Source: Luscinia megarhynchos
Lineage: Eukaryota > Chordata > Aves > Passeriformes > Turdidae
DNA length: 64,000 nucleotides
Assembly: GCA_034336665.1 (NCBI GenBank)
Contig: JAPFBE010000013.1
Span: 18,455,056 to 18,519,055, forward strand
Direction of reading: 5' to 3'
Position numbers and translations under genes: made by a program. Of this stretch, positions 1 to 14,500 are shown piece by piece; the first letter of the stretch is position 1, and each line of letters begins with the position of its first letter. Under the pieces are notes generated by a model. The model saw only the letters and a program-made list of their open reading frames with translations. It was not told where the DNA came from and did not search any database.

Positions 1-3000
1 GGAGTTCGAGGGCTACAGCCCAGTCATGGCTGAGCTTCTGCTTCCACCTCTGAGAGCAGAGGCATCTAACAGGGAGGCCAAAATTATAATCAAGACAGTG
101 GAAGGAACTGAACATGCTCCTGAGCATGCCAAATGTATGGGCTATCCTCCCACCTTGCAGGGAACCAACAAATTTTCAGATCACTTTTCTCTGAAAAATA
201 CTAATTGTGAACATATCATTGCTACCACCAGGACATTTAGGGGTACATAAGGGCCAGAATAATGGAGCAGATGTGGCTGAGTTTCACAGCCTAACTCAGA
301 CTAAAATCATCCCACATCATGCCCAGAAGCTGCAGCACAAAGGTCTGTCCAATGCAAGAACCACATGATTCCTCTCCTCCCCATCAACTCTCTAGAAAAA
401 TAATGGCTGGAAACTTGAGCCAAAGGTGTTTGGACAAGACAGGCAAAAGAAATTGCATCCAGTGTTGAGCCTTAAAAAAAAAAACCAACAAAAACACAAA
501 AGCAAACTTTTCTGACAAATGAATATGTATGGTAAGTACACATCATTTCTATGCTTTTTCTCAGCTGTGCTAAGATTTGCATTGCAATAAAAGATCGTGT
601 TCCCTATTAACATAGGACAGCCCTCCCCACTTCTTCCATATAAAGCTGAGGGAGCTCCATTCCATGGCAGTCAGTCAATTAATAAAAACAGAAGTAATTA
701 GGAGCGGAGGTGGGGGGGGAGAAACAAGATCCAGTAGATGTCTCAAGTAAGCAGTTTTTGTCAACTCAGCATGAAGTTGAATGATGTCCTCCATTTTGAC
801 TGACAAATGCTTTCCATTCTCTAAAATTTTTCATTTTCCATTTTTGGAGGCTATAGATTTCCATCTCTTACCGTAGCAACTCTTTTGGTGGTTAATGATT
901 TTTCCAGCCCCTTCTAATTTGCTCAGAAAATACAGATCGGCCAGCTATAATAAACTGTCACAGGATGTGCAAAATCTTTACAAGAAATAAACATCTACAG
1001 CCTCTTGTTGCACCCACAAATGACAAAATCACAATGAATTGTTAAGCAGAAAGCAATCTGCCCTGTGTGGGTGAGATCTGTTTTCTAATCTAAACATCTT
1101 TTAAACTTTCTGAGTGCTGTTTAGTAGAACATCAGTTGGCCTCTTCTAGGGATGAAATGTCACTTAGAGACACAGCATTGTTTTGAGATATCTGAAACCT
1201 TCAAAAGATGAGGTCTTGCCTCTCAAAACAAAGATACAATGAACCAAGATTATAAATAGTGTATTCTGGTTTTAAAGACTTGTGCATGGGCTTTGCATTT
1301 CAGCACTTACTCGTCATTTCTATATTGCCTAAAAGAAACACTGGAGCCATATTCATCAGTGCATTACATGTTCTCCCTGAAACACCTCTAGGCAGTCACT
1401 CTGGCCACTCTCCTGGGAGTTGCCCACTTCATTTGTCAGCAGAATCCACCCTGACCTGTCACTCTGACGTCCAGAAGACTCCTCATTATACAAGTTACCT
1501 GTCATTACCAAGCAGATACAAAGCTCCAGACAAATGTTAATAAAAGGCTGCATAAAAGAAGCAAAACATTCCAGATGGACCAACAGCACAGTTCTCCACC
1601 TTTTTGCAACCATTTGTGCCAATGCAAAATGATCAGATGGTGTTTTACATGCACAACATTTTAAATTACTTCTTAGGGCTTTTTGTAAAAATCAGCAACA
1701 CAGAAAAGCACCCCTGTGATTTGGATGTAAGGGAAGTTGGGAAACATTACTTTTGGCTTTGATTTAAGAAGTTTCAAACCCATAAGGCTCCACCACCTGA
1801 AGGAAAGTGTGAGACTCACCCAAAACTGCCATGCACCACGTTTTCCAGTAGCACAACCCATAAAACATTCAAGCTGAAAAGCCTCAGGATAAAGGAAAAG
1901 AAAAAAACGAATTATCTGTTCTGCTGACCTATTGAAATTGAACCCAACAGAAGGGCTGATCCTCAGCAGCATTCCTCTGCCAGAAATTGCCTCGGCATGG
2001 TCCAAGGTGTTGTCAGCCTGGCCAAAGCAAAGGCTGTGGCATTAGAGATGACAATCAGACATGCCTAAAATCCTCCAAGTTTCTACTTCTTGCCACGTTT
2101 TGGTTGTGCTAAGCTGCTTTACGGTTCAATCCTTCACCAAGCTTCCAGGAGGCAATGCAATTTTGGTGAACAGGCTGATATTTATAAAAGGAGGAGCAGT
2201 CAAGGTTAATGGCCCTCTTCTCTAGAGGAAGCTTTGAACAATAAAAAAAGCCCATGTTCATATAATAAATTCTCCATATGCTCTCTCACAGACGTGTAAT
2301 TCTTGATGCAAAACATTTTCAGCATAGGACTTGAACATAGAAATAGGAGTGAAAGTCTGGTAAATATTCTTAAGGAAGCTCTCTGTCATATCTGCCAGAG
2401 AGCAGTGCAGCCCTTATTTTTCTCTCCATCCATGAGGAGTCTGTAAACCTCTTTGAAAGGAAGTCAAGCCACAATCATTGCTCAAGTTTGTTCAAAGTAA
2501 ATTTAAGAATTACTGGAGAGACACTAATCAGTAGTTTTGTCCCCACACCATGAAAGACTGAGTGGTCTTTTTATCACCTGTCTATTACAAAAAAAAAAAA
2601 AAAGTTATCCAGTTTGCTAGGGAACTATGTAAACTTTGGTGTTAAAGCCCCAGAGAAAGGGGTAGAATTTTAACTAACTGCTTGGCCTGGGGAAAAAGCT
2701 CAGAGAGTGATGTGGAGAGATTGAAAAAACCCCAAAACAAACCACTTCTAAGTAAGTAACTTAGCTGGGAATACCTGGGTTCACTTTCCTCTGTCACCCG
2801 GGGAAAGTCACTTATTCCTGACCTCTGAAGCAGTAAGTCTCAGCAATGACCTAATGTGGAGAAAATATGATTATAGAAGCCAGGTAACTCTCAGAAATAA
2901 AGCTTCTAGTGTGCAGTAGAAGTTGGTGGGAAAAGATTGAAAGAAAACACAAAAACAAGCTGGTTACCAAGCATTAGCAAGCTCATAGTAAATTCCTAGA

Positions 3001-6000
3001 AGAGATAAGGTGACTGTGTTTTTTACCACAAGATAACTAATGAGGACAACTTGCCCCACTCCACCCATGAATAACCTCACCACCTTCTTTGCTTCACAGT
3101 ACATATGGTATTTGCAGTGAGTAACCATATGTAAACTGCAGATAGCACATCCCTAATAGGCTGCTGTGATCTGCATGCTCTTTAACTCAATTATATTAAT
3201 CTTTTAATTAACATAAAAAGTCTTAACTGATGGTTTGGAAGCTTCATTTCAAAAGGCTTCATTTTCCTAGGTGTGGATTGGCTCACTTCTCCCATAGACA
3301 CAGACACACAAAATCAGAACCAGCCTTTGAAAAGGCAGATCTTCACTCCCACACACACATTTTCTTTAAAAAAGTGAAAATCGAGGGCCGAGCACAGTGT
3401 CATTCACAGCCCCAGCTCCACAGTGGTTTTTCCATGTTCTTTAGTCACTGAGGTCTCACTAGGAAAGTGGTGTCAAAAGGTCATACACCACCATTTGCCT
3501 GTATATGGAAGTGGCTCAGGCTATGAGGTTTCCCTGTAAGAGCTTGAGAACAGCTTTGCTCATTTAAAAAAAGGAAGAGGAGTAAGTAAAAGCCCACTAC
3601 TACAGCTGTTTTATTTAATGGATCCTACCATATCATCTTCTTGTGCTTGAAGCATGAGGGACAAAACCAGAACAGGAGTGACAGCACCCCAGGTTTGGCT
3701 TGCATTTCCCACAGCTCTGCCTCTGCTCCCACCTGCCCTGCAGGGAGCACTTGTCTGTGTCCTTTCTGGCAGGGAAAGCAGTCTGGACAATGAGGCAATG
3801 AGAAGGAGAGGTTCGTCATAGAATCACAATTGTTTTTTCAAATGCTAACACTCCTTCTGAAAGCCCTCTATGTTTTGGCATGGGTGGGGAAGGAGTGTTG
3901 TGCACTGCAGCACTCAGGACAGAATGTCCTGTCCCATAGCAGGTTTGACATAAGGACAGACAACTTCAGGGTGCCAGGAGCTTCCAGCTCTTCTCATCTA
4001 TCTTGGAACTTTCTTGGAGAGCCAGTCTCCAGACCTTCATGGGTGTACAATCTGAAAAGCTGAATAAAGAGGGTAGAGAAAAGTTGCTGTGGTTCAGAGT
4101 TGCAGAGAAAAACTCAGGGAAAGAATTCCATTACACCATTTGTAATTTCTAAAATCCTGTGCGATACTAGGACCTTGCAATTTTCAGTCACAGGACTAGC
4201 TAGTAACACAGGACATGTGATTTGGATCACAGATCCTGATCCTGTTTTTGGTGTCCAACAAGTCAGCTTGACACTGTAGGCCACCAGAGCCCTATGCAAG
4301 CTCCATTTCCTTCACAATGCATCTCACACAGCTGCCTAGCACCACGCTCAGCCACTCAGGCTGGGAAGCAACATGAGCTTGTCCTCCCAGAAGGACCTGA
4401 ACAGCTTTGGAAACCCTTCGTGCTGGAGAGGGAAGTCACTGGGGGTGATGCTGGAGGTTCTGCTCCTTGCATAGGGCAGCCAGGCTTGGGACTCTACCAT
4501 GAGAGCCAGGTCTCTGATTGCTTGCTAAAGCCTGGCTGGGGCACACACTGCTCCCTGTCCCACCAGCAGCCCTGCTTATACCTGAGTCAAGGAGCACCTC
4601 TTTCTCCTCCTCTCCCCTCCTGCTCCCATCCTCCTGCCATGGGGCAATCCCAAGGCATTTGTCCCTTGGGAAGGTGGGCAGTGTGAGCAAGGAGAGGGAT
4701 GAGTGCCTTGGTGCACCCATTTGCCATCAGCAGCACGTGTCCTACAGCTGGTATGACCTGCTCAGTCAATGGATCTGGCCCTGCCCACTGGCACAGCCAC
4801 CATGTGCTGGGGAAAAAAAAAAAATAGAAGAGGTGCTCAGCCACAGCAGTACCAGGACTTCCCCACCATGACCAAAGCTGGGCTGATGAGGTAGAGGACA
4901 CCCTGCAATTTTCCTGGAAGTGACAGAGTGAGCGACCCACTGTGACAAGAAACCTGCATCACTCCTGTGGCAGCACACCCTGGCAGGGGAAACATTGATT
5001 TTTCTCATTGCTCAGGCCACACTGAGGTAGAGAAGGTTCCCTATATACTGACTGCCAGTTGGAAGAGGACAAACCACCTGTGATTTACCAGAATCCCTAT
5101 TTAATATACCTAATACACATAAACTGGAAACTCAGCCTTGCTGCAGCTCCTAGCTGTGGAACAGTAGTTGCCACTTCTGCAATTAAAAGAAAAACAGAGC
5201 AGTTTATTAAGCACAGTTGTGGGAACGTAGTTTCAGTTTTCAGTGGGTTCATCTGAATATTTTTTCCATTTTAGTTCATGTAAGTTCACGCCCTTTGGGT
5301 TTCACATAAAGCCGTAGGGTCTGAGAAGCTCAAAAAAATCTCAAAATCAAAATGTCAAGTTGAAACGAAACCATAAAAGGTATTTGGATTTGCATGAAAA
5401 CGGGCCCAGATTTGCTTCAGGAGTTCCTGAAGCCTGGTAAAGCTTTTGAAGAGCCTAATCTGAGTTTTGTGGTTTCGATGCAGACAGAAAGCAGTGCAGG
5501 AGAGCAGATGGGCTCCTTTCAGGAAGCCAAGGCAGAAGAGAATGATTAAGAAGCTATGAGAACAAGAACCATGAAGAGGGGAGAGGAGGGGGGGTTGGGG
5601 GGAATCTAAAAAAATCTCCAGAACCAAATTTTCAGTTGCTGAATGCTGCACATTAGGACCTAAGGGAGCATGGGTCATGTCCAGGCACTGCAAGATAGCT
5701 GACAGATCCTGTCTCTGAGAATCAGGCTCTGAATGGGAACACAGGTCTGGAGATAAGTCTGTACACCCTTCTGCCCATACATTGAACATCCCTCTTCCCT
5801 TATAAATAATCCTCTTCCCACAGTACTCCAGCCACACATGAGGTAGGAAAACAAAAAGAAAATAATCTACCAGGCTTATGCTCTCTGGTTAACACCTATA
5901 AACCTGTCCCAACATCAAATATTTTAAATTCTGGCTTTGATCTATTTTTTAAATTAGTTATTTCAATTTCATGTGTTTTAAATTTTTTCTTATTGCATCC

Positions 6001-7828
6001 TTTTACTGGCATAAAAATAAACATTTCAGAGTGACAGGTCAATTTAGTTGCTCACCTGAAAATATGCAGAATAAATTTAATTGAGAAATTAACTTTTCTT
6101 TCCACTAGGAGTCTATACATCTTGTTCAATTACACTCTTTACATGAGCATCTTTTACATTGACGGAATGCAGAGGAGGCACTCATTGATTGCTTGGGATT
6201 TAGTCTCCTGGCTGAGCAACTGGGTGTCTTAAAAACAGAAATGCCTCATCGTGACTGACATAATAAGGGTATACAATGTTATGAGCAATGTAAACAAAAC
6301 CTGAAACACTCACAAGTATCTTTCTTTGAGAGCACTTTTCCTTCTAACTACACAAAAATTTAACATCTAACCTAAATTAAACTTTCAGTCCCCTCTTCCT
6401 GCCTTTTCTGGGAAAAAAGATAACAGAAGGAGAAGAAATTTTAACAGAAGAAAATATAAATTTGGCTGAAACACCGAGTTTTGTTTCCTTCCATCAATAA
6501 GATCCTTACTTTCATATCTTCTCAAGAGCTCATCTTGCCAAAGAAAATAAAATGGTTTTTCATAGCTTCAGCACTTGCTTGAATTCTCATGAACTCGGAG
6601 TGCTACTCACATTTCATGTTATCCTCCCAGGGGCATGCAGTAGGAGATATGGCACTCCCTGCTGACATTGTCATGCAGCATCACTACAGCAGCATTTCCA
6701 GCATCTGCACATTTGATGACCATGGTTTGCAGAACAGGATAAATCATTACTTTGGTGTCATCTTGCTTTGGCATTTCACCCTCTCACAGGTTTGCTTTCA
6801 TGCAGGCTGCTAAACTTAATTAACCTATGAAGCTGTTTACTCTCCTGATCCTTTCAGCACCTTCTTTTGTGATATAAAAGAATTCCCACTGGTTTGACCT
6901 GTCCTCATAGCACACACTCTCCCCAGCCATGTCTTTTGTTTGAGACCCCATCACAAGTGTTCTCTCATACTGCAGTTGTACTTTGGATGCCATCTTTCAG
7001 ACAGGATGTTCTTTGCACCATCAGGAGCATCCTCTTAGCTAGGACCATACCCTGGCGTTCATAGGATGCTTAGTCTGACCATTTCCATTGAAATCAGTTG
7101 GGTTTAAGTGCTTAAGCAGGTTTGCAGGCTGGGCCAAACAGATTTTGTGCCTTATCTAGTAGATCTGAAGACAAATACTGCATTCCCACACTGCAAAGAT
7201 AACAACTAGATTTGTTTGTAAAGTCAACCTTTGTAGTGGGGCAGCTTTACCATCTGACAACTCAGCCTCAATTTCAACAATACTCTGGGTCGGGGTAAAA
7301 ATGGTCAAAAGACAAAAGTTTCCATGCTCCAATCACAGCCAACCAAACTGCTGAGGAATCTTCTTTCCAAATGATGATGTTTCAATACATTTTCTGTTCT
7401 TTTCATAGAAATGCACCATAGTAAAATACACAACCTGAAGATGCAAATCAAAACCCAAACCATAACAATTTAATTCATCTAAACAAAACTAAAGAGTTAA
7501 ATTTTCTGTCTTGGCAGAAGAGGTTGCAGAGGTAGTCTGAAGTCCTGTTGTTCAAACATTTTGAATTTTTGTGCAGCAGTTTCAGAAGACATCCCAAATT
7601 ATAACAATCCGAATTGTCAGAATTTCCACCAGCAGGATTTGTAGTGCTCAGCCTGGCCCGAGCCAGAGTGTGCCTGAGGCAGGCACAGGCAGCTCTTCAT
7701 TCTTCACCTCTGGTCTCTCAAACAGATCATTGCCCCATTGACCATTATATGGTCACTCCTCCCCCTCCAAAGAAGCAGCTGATTCAAGGGAACAGCTGCT
7801 GTGGCAGCCAGAAAAACAGGATTTATTT
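1..7828. other. Intergenic, no supported gene
   Basis: AT-rich unique sequence. ORFs here are short, overlap on both strands and match nothing I know. I noted a 15-base A run (2589-2603) and a 10-bp inverted repeat (3100-3133). Confidence 0.7.
3100..3133. repeat. Inverted repeat, 10-bp arms
   Basis: TACATATGGT (3100-3109) and ACCATATGTA (3124-3133) are perfect reverse complements with a 14-base spacer. Each arm includes the E-box-like hexamer CATATG. Confidence 0.75.
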
Positions 7829-8530
7829 CACAGAATCACAGAATCACTAGGCTGGAAGAGATCTTCAGGATCATCGAGTCCAACCCGTGCCCTAACACCT
7901 CAACTAAACCATAGCACTGAGTGCCACATCCAAGCTTTTTTTAAACACATCCAGGGATGGTGACCCCACCACCTCCCAGGCAGACCATTCCAGTACTTTG
8001 TCACTCTTTCTGTAAAAAACTCTTTCCTAATATCCAACCTATATTTCCCTGGGCACAGCTTAAGACAGTGTCCTCTGGTTCTGCCAGTTGCTGTCTGGAT
8101 AAAGAGACCAACCCCCATCTGACCACAGCCACCTTTCAGGAGATTGTAGAGAGTGATGAGGTCACCCCTGAGTCTCCTTTTCTCCAGGCTAAACACCCCC
8201 AGCTCCCTCAGCCATTCCTCACAGGGTTTGTGTTCCAGCCCCTCACCAGCCTTGTTCCCTCCTCTGGATGTGCTCAAGTGTCTCAAAGTCCTTCCTAAAC
8301 TGAGGGGACAGAGCTGGACACAGCACTCAAGGTGTGGCCTCACCAGTGCTGAGTAGAGGGGAAGAATGACCTCCCTGCTCCTGCTGGCCACACCATTCCT
8401 GGTACAGGCCAGGATGCTGCTGCCTTCTTGGCCACCTGGGCACACTGCTGGCTCATGTTCAGCCTGCCATCCATCAGCACCCCCAGGTCCCTTTCTGCCT
8501 GGGCACTGCCCAGCCACACCATCCCCAGCC
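7829..8530 (-). mobile_element. CR1 LINE, 5'-truncated, with reverse transcriptase C-terminus remnant
   Basis: About 700 bases of CR1 on the minus strand. The 3' end is at the low coordinate (plus strand CACAGAATCACAGAATC, the reverse of the terminal octamer repeat). The minus strand still reads the C-terminal part of the CR1 polyprotein in pieces: [19 protein letters not shown], then in another frame [15 protein letters not shown] and FSLEKRRLRGDLITLYNLL. The switch of frames shows it is a dead copy. It is the longest mobile element I see in the window. Confidence 0.93.
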
Positions 8531-11500
8531 TATTTAAGTAGCTTTCACCTTGACTTAAGCCTTTTCCTCAGAGAAAAGAAATAACAAGTTTCCCAAAAAG
8601 TCAAGCTCATCTCCCTATGGGCAACTTGAGGGTGGTAGAGGAGCCACAGCAGATGTCTCTGTCCCTGAGGATGTGTATGGGCTATGTTAGGGTTAGAGGG
8701 GACTGCTGCATCAGGGGGTGGAAGGGGCATCATGAGGATGGTCTCAATCATAACTCAGTTTCAGGAACTCAATGACCATTAAACTTGTTACTACAGGGTA
8801 GAGAGGAGATGTTTTCGGCAACATTCCTGCTGTTTTCACAGATTGTCTTGGAGCCATTGCCTTAAAAGCCACCATCCAGATCCCAGCTTCACTGTAAATC
8901 ATTTTAACAGCACTGAGTGAAAGAAGAGGTGATGGTGGTGGTGATGGCAGTGAAATATTCAAATTATATTAAAAAAAGAGAAAAAAAAAAAGAGGAACAA
9001 GAAGACAATGCACCTTGCATTATCCATCCATCAACAACATTTAAAAGTCACAGCAAAAAAAATACAAAATGGGAAATAAAAATATGATGCAGGGTAAGAG
9101 AAAACACAACAGAGCAAAGATATGACACAAGGAGTTGCTGGACCCCACACATAGCTGCATGCATGAAGCAGTCTTGCTCACTAGCTGGCTGTAGGCATAG
9201 GGAAGGCCATGAGCAGCCCATTGGACTTGCAGTACTTGCTGTGAAATTTGCCACTGAACCTTGTCCATAGCATAAAGCAAAACCAAAAACAAATAAACAA
9301 AAAGTAAAGCAGAAAAAGAGTGAAAATGTTACACCACAATGTTATGTAAAAGAAAAGCACAGCTGGAATCATTTTTAGAAGATTTGGGGTTTGTCCTGTG
9401 ACAGCTTCATCTCTGTGGTTTTTCTCGGTACTGATGCAGAGTGAAAAGTGTACAGCTGTACTTCCCTTCTTGAAAATAAACATACAGTACCAGGCAGAAA
9501 TCACTTGGTACAAAAGGGAGCCAATTCTTCCTGATGTCACCTAGTTGTACGGGCAGGAACTTCCCCAGCAGTGCCACCACTTTGGTCCCTGCGAGAGCCA
9601 CACATGGAAGATGATGTGCTGGGACTGATCTCAGCCCAGAGCCCTGGCCATCACACCCAGGGATACAGCACAGGGCCAGGGAGGCAAGGCTCAAGCCTGA
9701 GCAGAAGACATGAGCCATGGCACCAAGGAGATGCAGCTCCTGCGGCGGGATACCGAAATTTCTCAGGAGCTCAGCAGACCAGCAGACACCTAAACACAGG
9801 GTTGGTTTATCCCGTAGCTCAGCACCATGCTCTTTGGAAAACCTGACTCACAACGTTATAAGCAATATCAGCAGCTCAAACCCTGTTATTTATCTGTAGG
9901 ACAACAATGTCTAGAGGCCCCAGGCGTGGCATAGCATTGTTCTGTCCAGGCACTGCACAGCCCTGGTGGCTGTGAGCAGGATCTCCAGGAGAGCTGACCT
10001 GGCACTGCAACCACCATCAGCTTCCCAGGAAACTCTTGAGCAGCCATGGCTTCCCATGCCCAGCTTTAAACCACCCCATTTCTCTTCTGATCAATCACAC
10101 CACTGCAGAGAATATTTAGATTTGAAACCAGGCTCCAGCTCTGCTGCTGCTGGTGAGGCATCCCAAGCACATGTTGCTTGGCATAACTCCAGCCCATGCA
10201 GACTCAGCCCGGCTGGGTTTGCATCATAGGTGAGACAGACACAGCCAGCCAACATCTTTTCCTATGGGTCATGTGTGTGCTCCCAGTCCTTCATCAGTCC
10301 TTGGGGGAGAAGCTGCCACTCCCTCCCTGAGCTCATGTTTTCTTCAGCCCATCAGGAATTTTCCCCCAGCTTGCACTTAAGAAGGCAGGATGGGCTGTCA
10401 TCCCTCTTGCTCTCCAAGACTTCCTGAAAAGATCCAGCTGTGGCTTCTCCTATGAATGGACATTTAATGGGGACTTTGTAAAACAAAGCTCATGCCAAGG
10501 GAGATGCAGCACTAGTTTAACAATGAAAAAAACACAGAGCAAAATAGGGAGGCAGGTTAATCTTTTGGCCAACACAGGGAGAGGGAGCTGACTGGCATCC
10601 TCCCTCAGGAGGGGACAGACATGGCTTAGTGACCTGCAGCAGTGATTCTGTTCAAGAAGCCCCAAGCAGAAGGAAATGCTCTCTGCAAAGGAAGAAGGGG
10701 ACTTCCTCAAGCACAGAAGAAAGACAGTGGGTCTAGACCAGTGTAGCACATTGAGATCTAGATTTACTTCCCCCCCCTTTCCAACCTTCCCTGTGACCTT
10801 AGGCACAGGTTTCTTTGCAGAAGTTTGAGTGTTTTGTGCATGCACAGAAAGGACCAGGCTCAGCACCCTGGCAGACAGGCTGCATGCCCACCTGGTTCCC
10901 ACTGGTCATGCCAGGGACAGCATGGCACCACAGGGACATGGGAAAGGAGCCCTGACCAGAGCAAAGCCACAGGCAGAGGCATCTTTTGTCTGGAACATTT
11001 CCAAAACAAAAAAGCATCTCATGTTGACAGCATGAGAGGACTGAAGTCAAGCTCTGAAAACACGTAGGAGCCCTTCTTCAGAAATCAGATAATCCTTCCC
11101 CATTCCCTAAATTTAAATATACAAGAGAGGACTGGTACCAGTGCTGTCAGAAACTATGTCTTTTCAACCCATCTGGCCCAGAGCAAAATAGACCAAAAGA
11201 GGAAAAGCTGAGCCATAACTAATGGTATAGCAAATCCCTCTAATCCAGACCTGGTTTTGCAGCCCTTTCACCAAAATTATGAGATAGCTCCTTAGCCTAC
11301 CTGAGTCAGCAGGAGCTGGTCTTTGTGGAAAGGAAGAAGAGTTCCCACAGGATAAACATACCTTCATGCTTTTTGGTAGGCATACTCACAGTAACCTGTT
11401 AGCCAGAAGCATGTGCTGGCTAACAAGATATCTGAAACTTGGTCTGAAATTTAATTTTGGCAGAAAATGAGCAATAGGATAGGTCCTTGTTTCAAACCTA

Positions 11501-14500
11501 CACCTCTAAGACAGGTCTTGGACATTTATTACCAGATGTGAAACTCTTAGCTCAAGCTGAATAATAGAACTAGGGAAGTAATTTGAAGAATATTTATTAT
11601 ATAAATATTGAAGTTTCAGAATACACAGCTGAGAACAGACACATCTCCAAGAGCTAAGACTCATGGGTAGAGATCCCATACCAGTATTAGCTGTGCACTG
11701 CCAGCCACCCTCGGCTTGCTCAGGTTTGCCTTGTGCCCTTCCCAATCTCATGGGAGCAGGACTATAAGAATAAGCCTGTGCTATCAGATGGAGGTTTTTG
11801 GCTTCTGTGTTTGGGGGCTGTGAGATTGCCCACCCAATTTCATCTCACTGAAGCATAGGGACATTTGAAATTTGCTTTTGCCCCACAAACAGGAGCAGTT
11901 TCTCTTCTGATTCAGGCTGAAAGCGACAGGGGATTTTCAGAATTATCACAACACAAGACGTCATCTTCCTCTGCTGGCAAGAAGGATTGGAAATGACTGA
12001 CCTGATTTCACAAAAATATCAGCGTGTGTGTGGTGTGTGGTCTGTTACTCTTGCACACTATTGTGGTTTCTTTGCACACAGCAGCAGCCTGCCCGCTACA
12101 GACTGTAAAGCAAAATACAGGTTGGGAAACTGAAAAAGTGGAAGAGGAACAAAACAGAAATGCCTGAACAGATCTGTATCCAGTGTAGACCACCTAACAT
12201 TTGAATCAGAATGAAAGTAGTAACTGAATTGGAAAACATTCATTTCCTCTCCTAAAATAGCAGTAATGTGAGGCACAGGAAGAACACACGCTCTCGTGTT
12301 TTGGATTTTCAAATAAATGTCAGATGAAATGACATTAAAAAAGAGATGGAATGAGCCTGGGAAAGTCCTTTGTTTATTATTTTTTTATTTGCTTTCCTTT
12401 GCATAAAGTCAAAGTTTTGGCTTATTTCTACATTTGCAGATTCACTGAAACAATTTCAGTGATACCTGAAATTCAGAATACATCACTATAAAGTATTCAG
12501 AAACTGGCCTGGAAAATATTTTTATGACTTAAAACCACAGGCTACTTCAAAATTGAAGTATATTATCTCCTTAGAAACATTTCAACGAGACAAACATTGA
12601 CAGGGCCCAGTGCACAGGAATTAATTTCTCCAGTAAAAGCATAAAAATATTTTTTTAAAAAGTTCTGTTTCCTTACATAATCCACGCCATGCCCTCAGCT
12701 CACTTTCACATTACTGGACCTAATGGCACTTTTCCAAAGCCCTTCACTGCTTTAAAGTGTATTGCATTTAACAGGCTTGGTGCAAAGGCATTGTTTTTAC
12801 ATTGCTCCTTTCTTTTTCTTCAGTTTCTGATTCAGTCTTGGGTGGCTTCTGTTTCTTTTCAGTCCAATTTAATATATTCTGAGTATCATTTCGACTGCAC
12901 ACACTCAAAAGCAGCTTGCATTGGACCCCCTGACCTCTCTCTGCTCCACTGATGGGAAGAGGGAAGGAGCAGAGGCTGGGAAGGAGCTAGCCTAGTGAAT
13001 GGCAGGCAGTGAATCAGAGGTGAACTCATCCCCAGCAGTTCACACCAAGCAGCAGCTGCTGGAAATTTTGTTTCACAGGCTTGCTTCATATTAATGCTCT
13101 GATCCTGTGGGATCTTAAGGCTAACACTGAAAAATCCCATTTTGGCACCACGAGACACAGTACAAACACCCCATGGATAGCTGAGGCTGTGACACATCAC
13201 CAGAAGCCAGAGATAATCTGATTTACTCCATTCTGCTCAACCTCAGCCAGTGTGCACTGGGATCAAAGGATCCCTCTTCAGCGTGTTTGCTCCCTAGTCA
13301 GTGCTGAAGCACTATCAGCTTCTTTACACCCATCAGATGGCAGGGGTATTTTTGCCTTTAAAACTGTGGGCACAGGCTCTGTGCAAGGTTAAAGCCATGG
13401 CAGTTCTACCTGGCCCAGCTGGAGCAGGGACTGAGCAAAGCAAAGAGCCTTGCAGCAGCAGCCCTGGCAATCAAGGTAATTCATCTCTGGGGAAAACCTG
13501 CTTCATAAACCAGCTAGGCTTAAATCACAGTGCAGACACCTCTGCTTTTAGGAAGCAGCTGAAATGTACATGTCTCACCTGCTTCAAGAGAGCTTTTTCT
13601 GAGTAATTCTTCCCCAAATTAGTTTTCAGCAAGATGGTTCACCAGGGCCTCCTGCATCATGTAGTAGTGTGCAGTGATGTGCTTTGTCAAAGAGCACTTT
13701 CTGGTTTTAGAGAGAGAGAGAGAAAACCAAGAAGATCACTCTCTTTTTTCTGAGATACATTTATTGTGATTTCAGCAGTGTTGAAAGCTAATTTCAGAAA
13801 AGCAGGTTGGGTGATTCAACCAAGCCAAAAATCTTGGTAGTTACTGATTTCCCCTTTGCTCTTGTCATTTCTTCTTTTTTAATTTTAAAAATGATGAACA
13901 ATGCCTATTTTAGAAGGTTAAAACAAGACAAATTTTTAGTTTTCTTCCCCTTTTGTGCAAGTTAAACACAGGCCACAAGCCTCCAGTGGGTACTGGATTT
14001 AAGAAGCATGCTGGAGCTGGGGAAAAAGAAGCCTCTTTCATGAACATCCCAATATGAGAGGTAGGACCTGTCTGCAAACAAAGCACTTCTCCAGCTCACC
14101 AGAAACACAAGAGAAAGAGTTGGAAAGGCAGGATAAGTGCCTCAATATTGAAGAAATGTCCTTGAACCAGTCAGCTTTGGGGTTTCATTCACAGCATCCA
14201 TAGCAAGGCATCTGGTGGATGGGGGTCTGAGCTCTGTCCTTCTCATGCAGGAGCTCAGCCAAGCCCTCCAGTGCCTGCCAGTGCCCATCTTGGCACCTCA
14301 CAATCAGCCTAATCCTCCTCCTTCTCCCTGCACCTGCCTGTGTGTCGTGCCAGTCTCTTGATCTCAAGCAGCAGCCAAGCACTGCAAGTGGGGCTGACTC
14401 ACCAGATCTGTGGGGACTGCTCTGCACACCCACAAAAGAAGGTGGTGAGGCTCATTCCACTGCCAAATCCTGTCTCTAGCTGCCCTCAGCTCAGTGCCTC

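Noticed and set aside
2122..2131. GGTTCAATCC resembling a tRNA B box
   Set aside because: No matching A box, cloverleaf stems or terminator around it.
5355..5837. 160-residue minus-strand ORF
   Set aside because: No family resemblance, no promoter or splice support. Treated as chance.
7900..8517. 205-residue minus-strand ORF as a host gene
   Set aside because: It is the decayed CR1 reverse-transcriptase tail, with family peptides split over several frames and a CR1 3' end.
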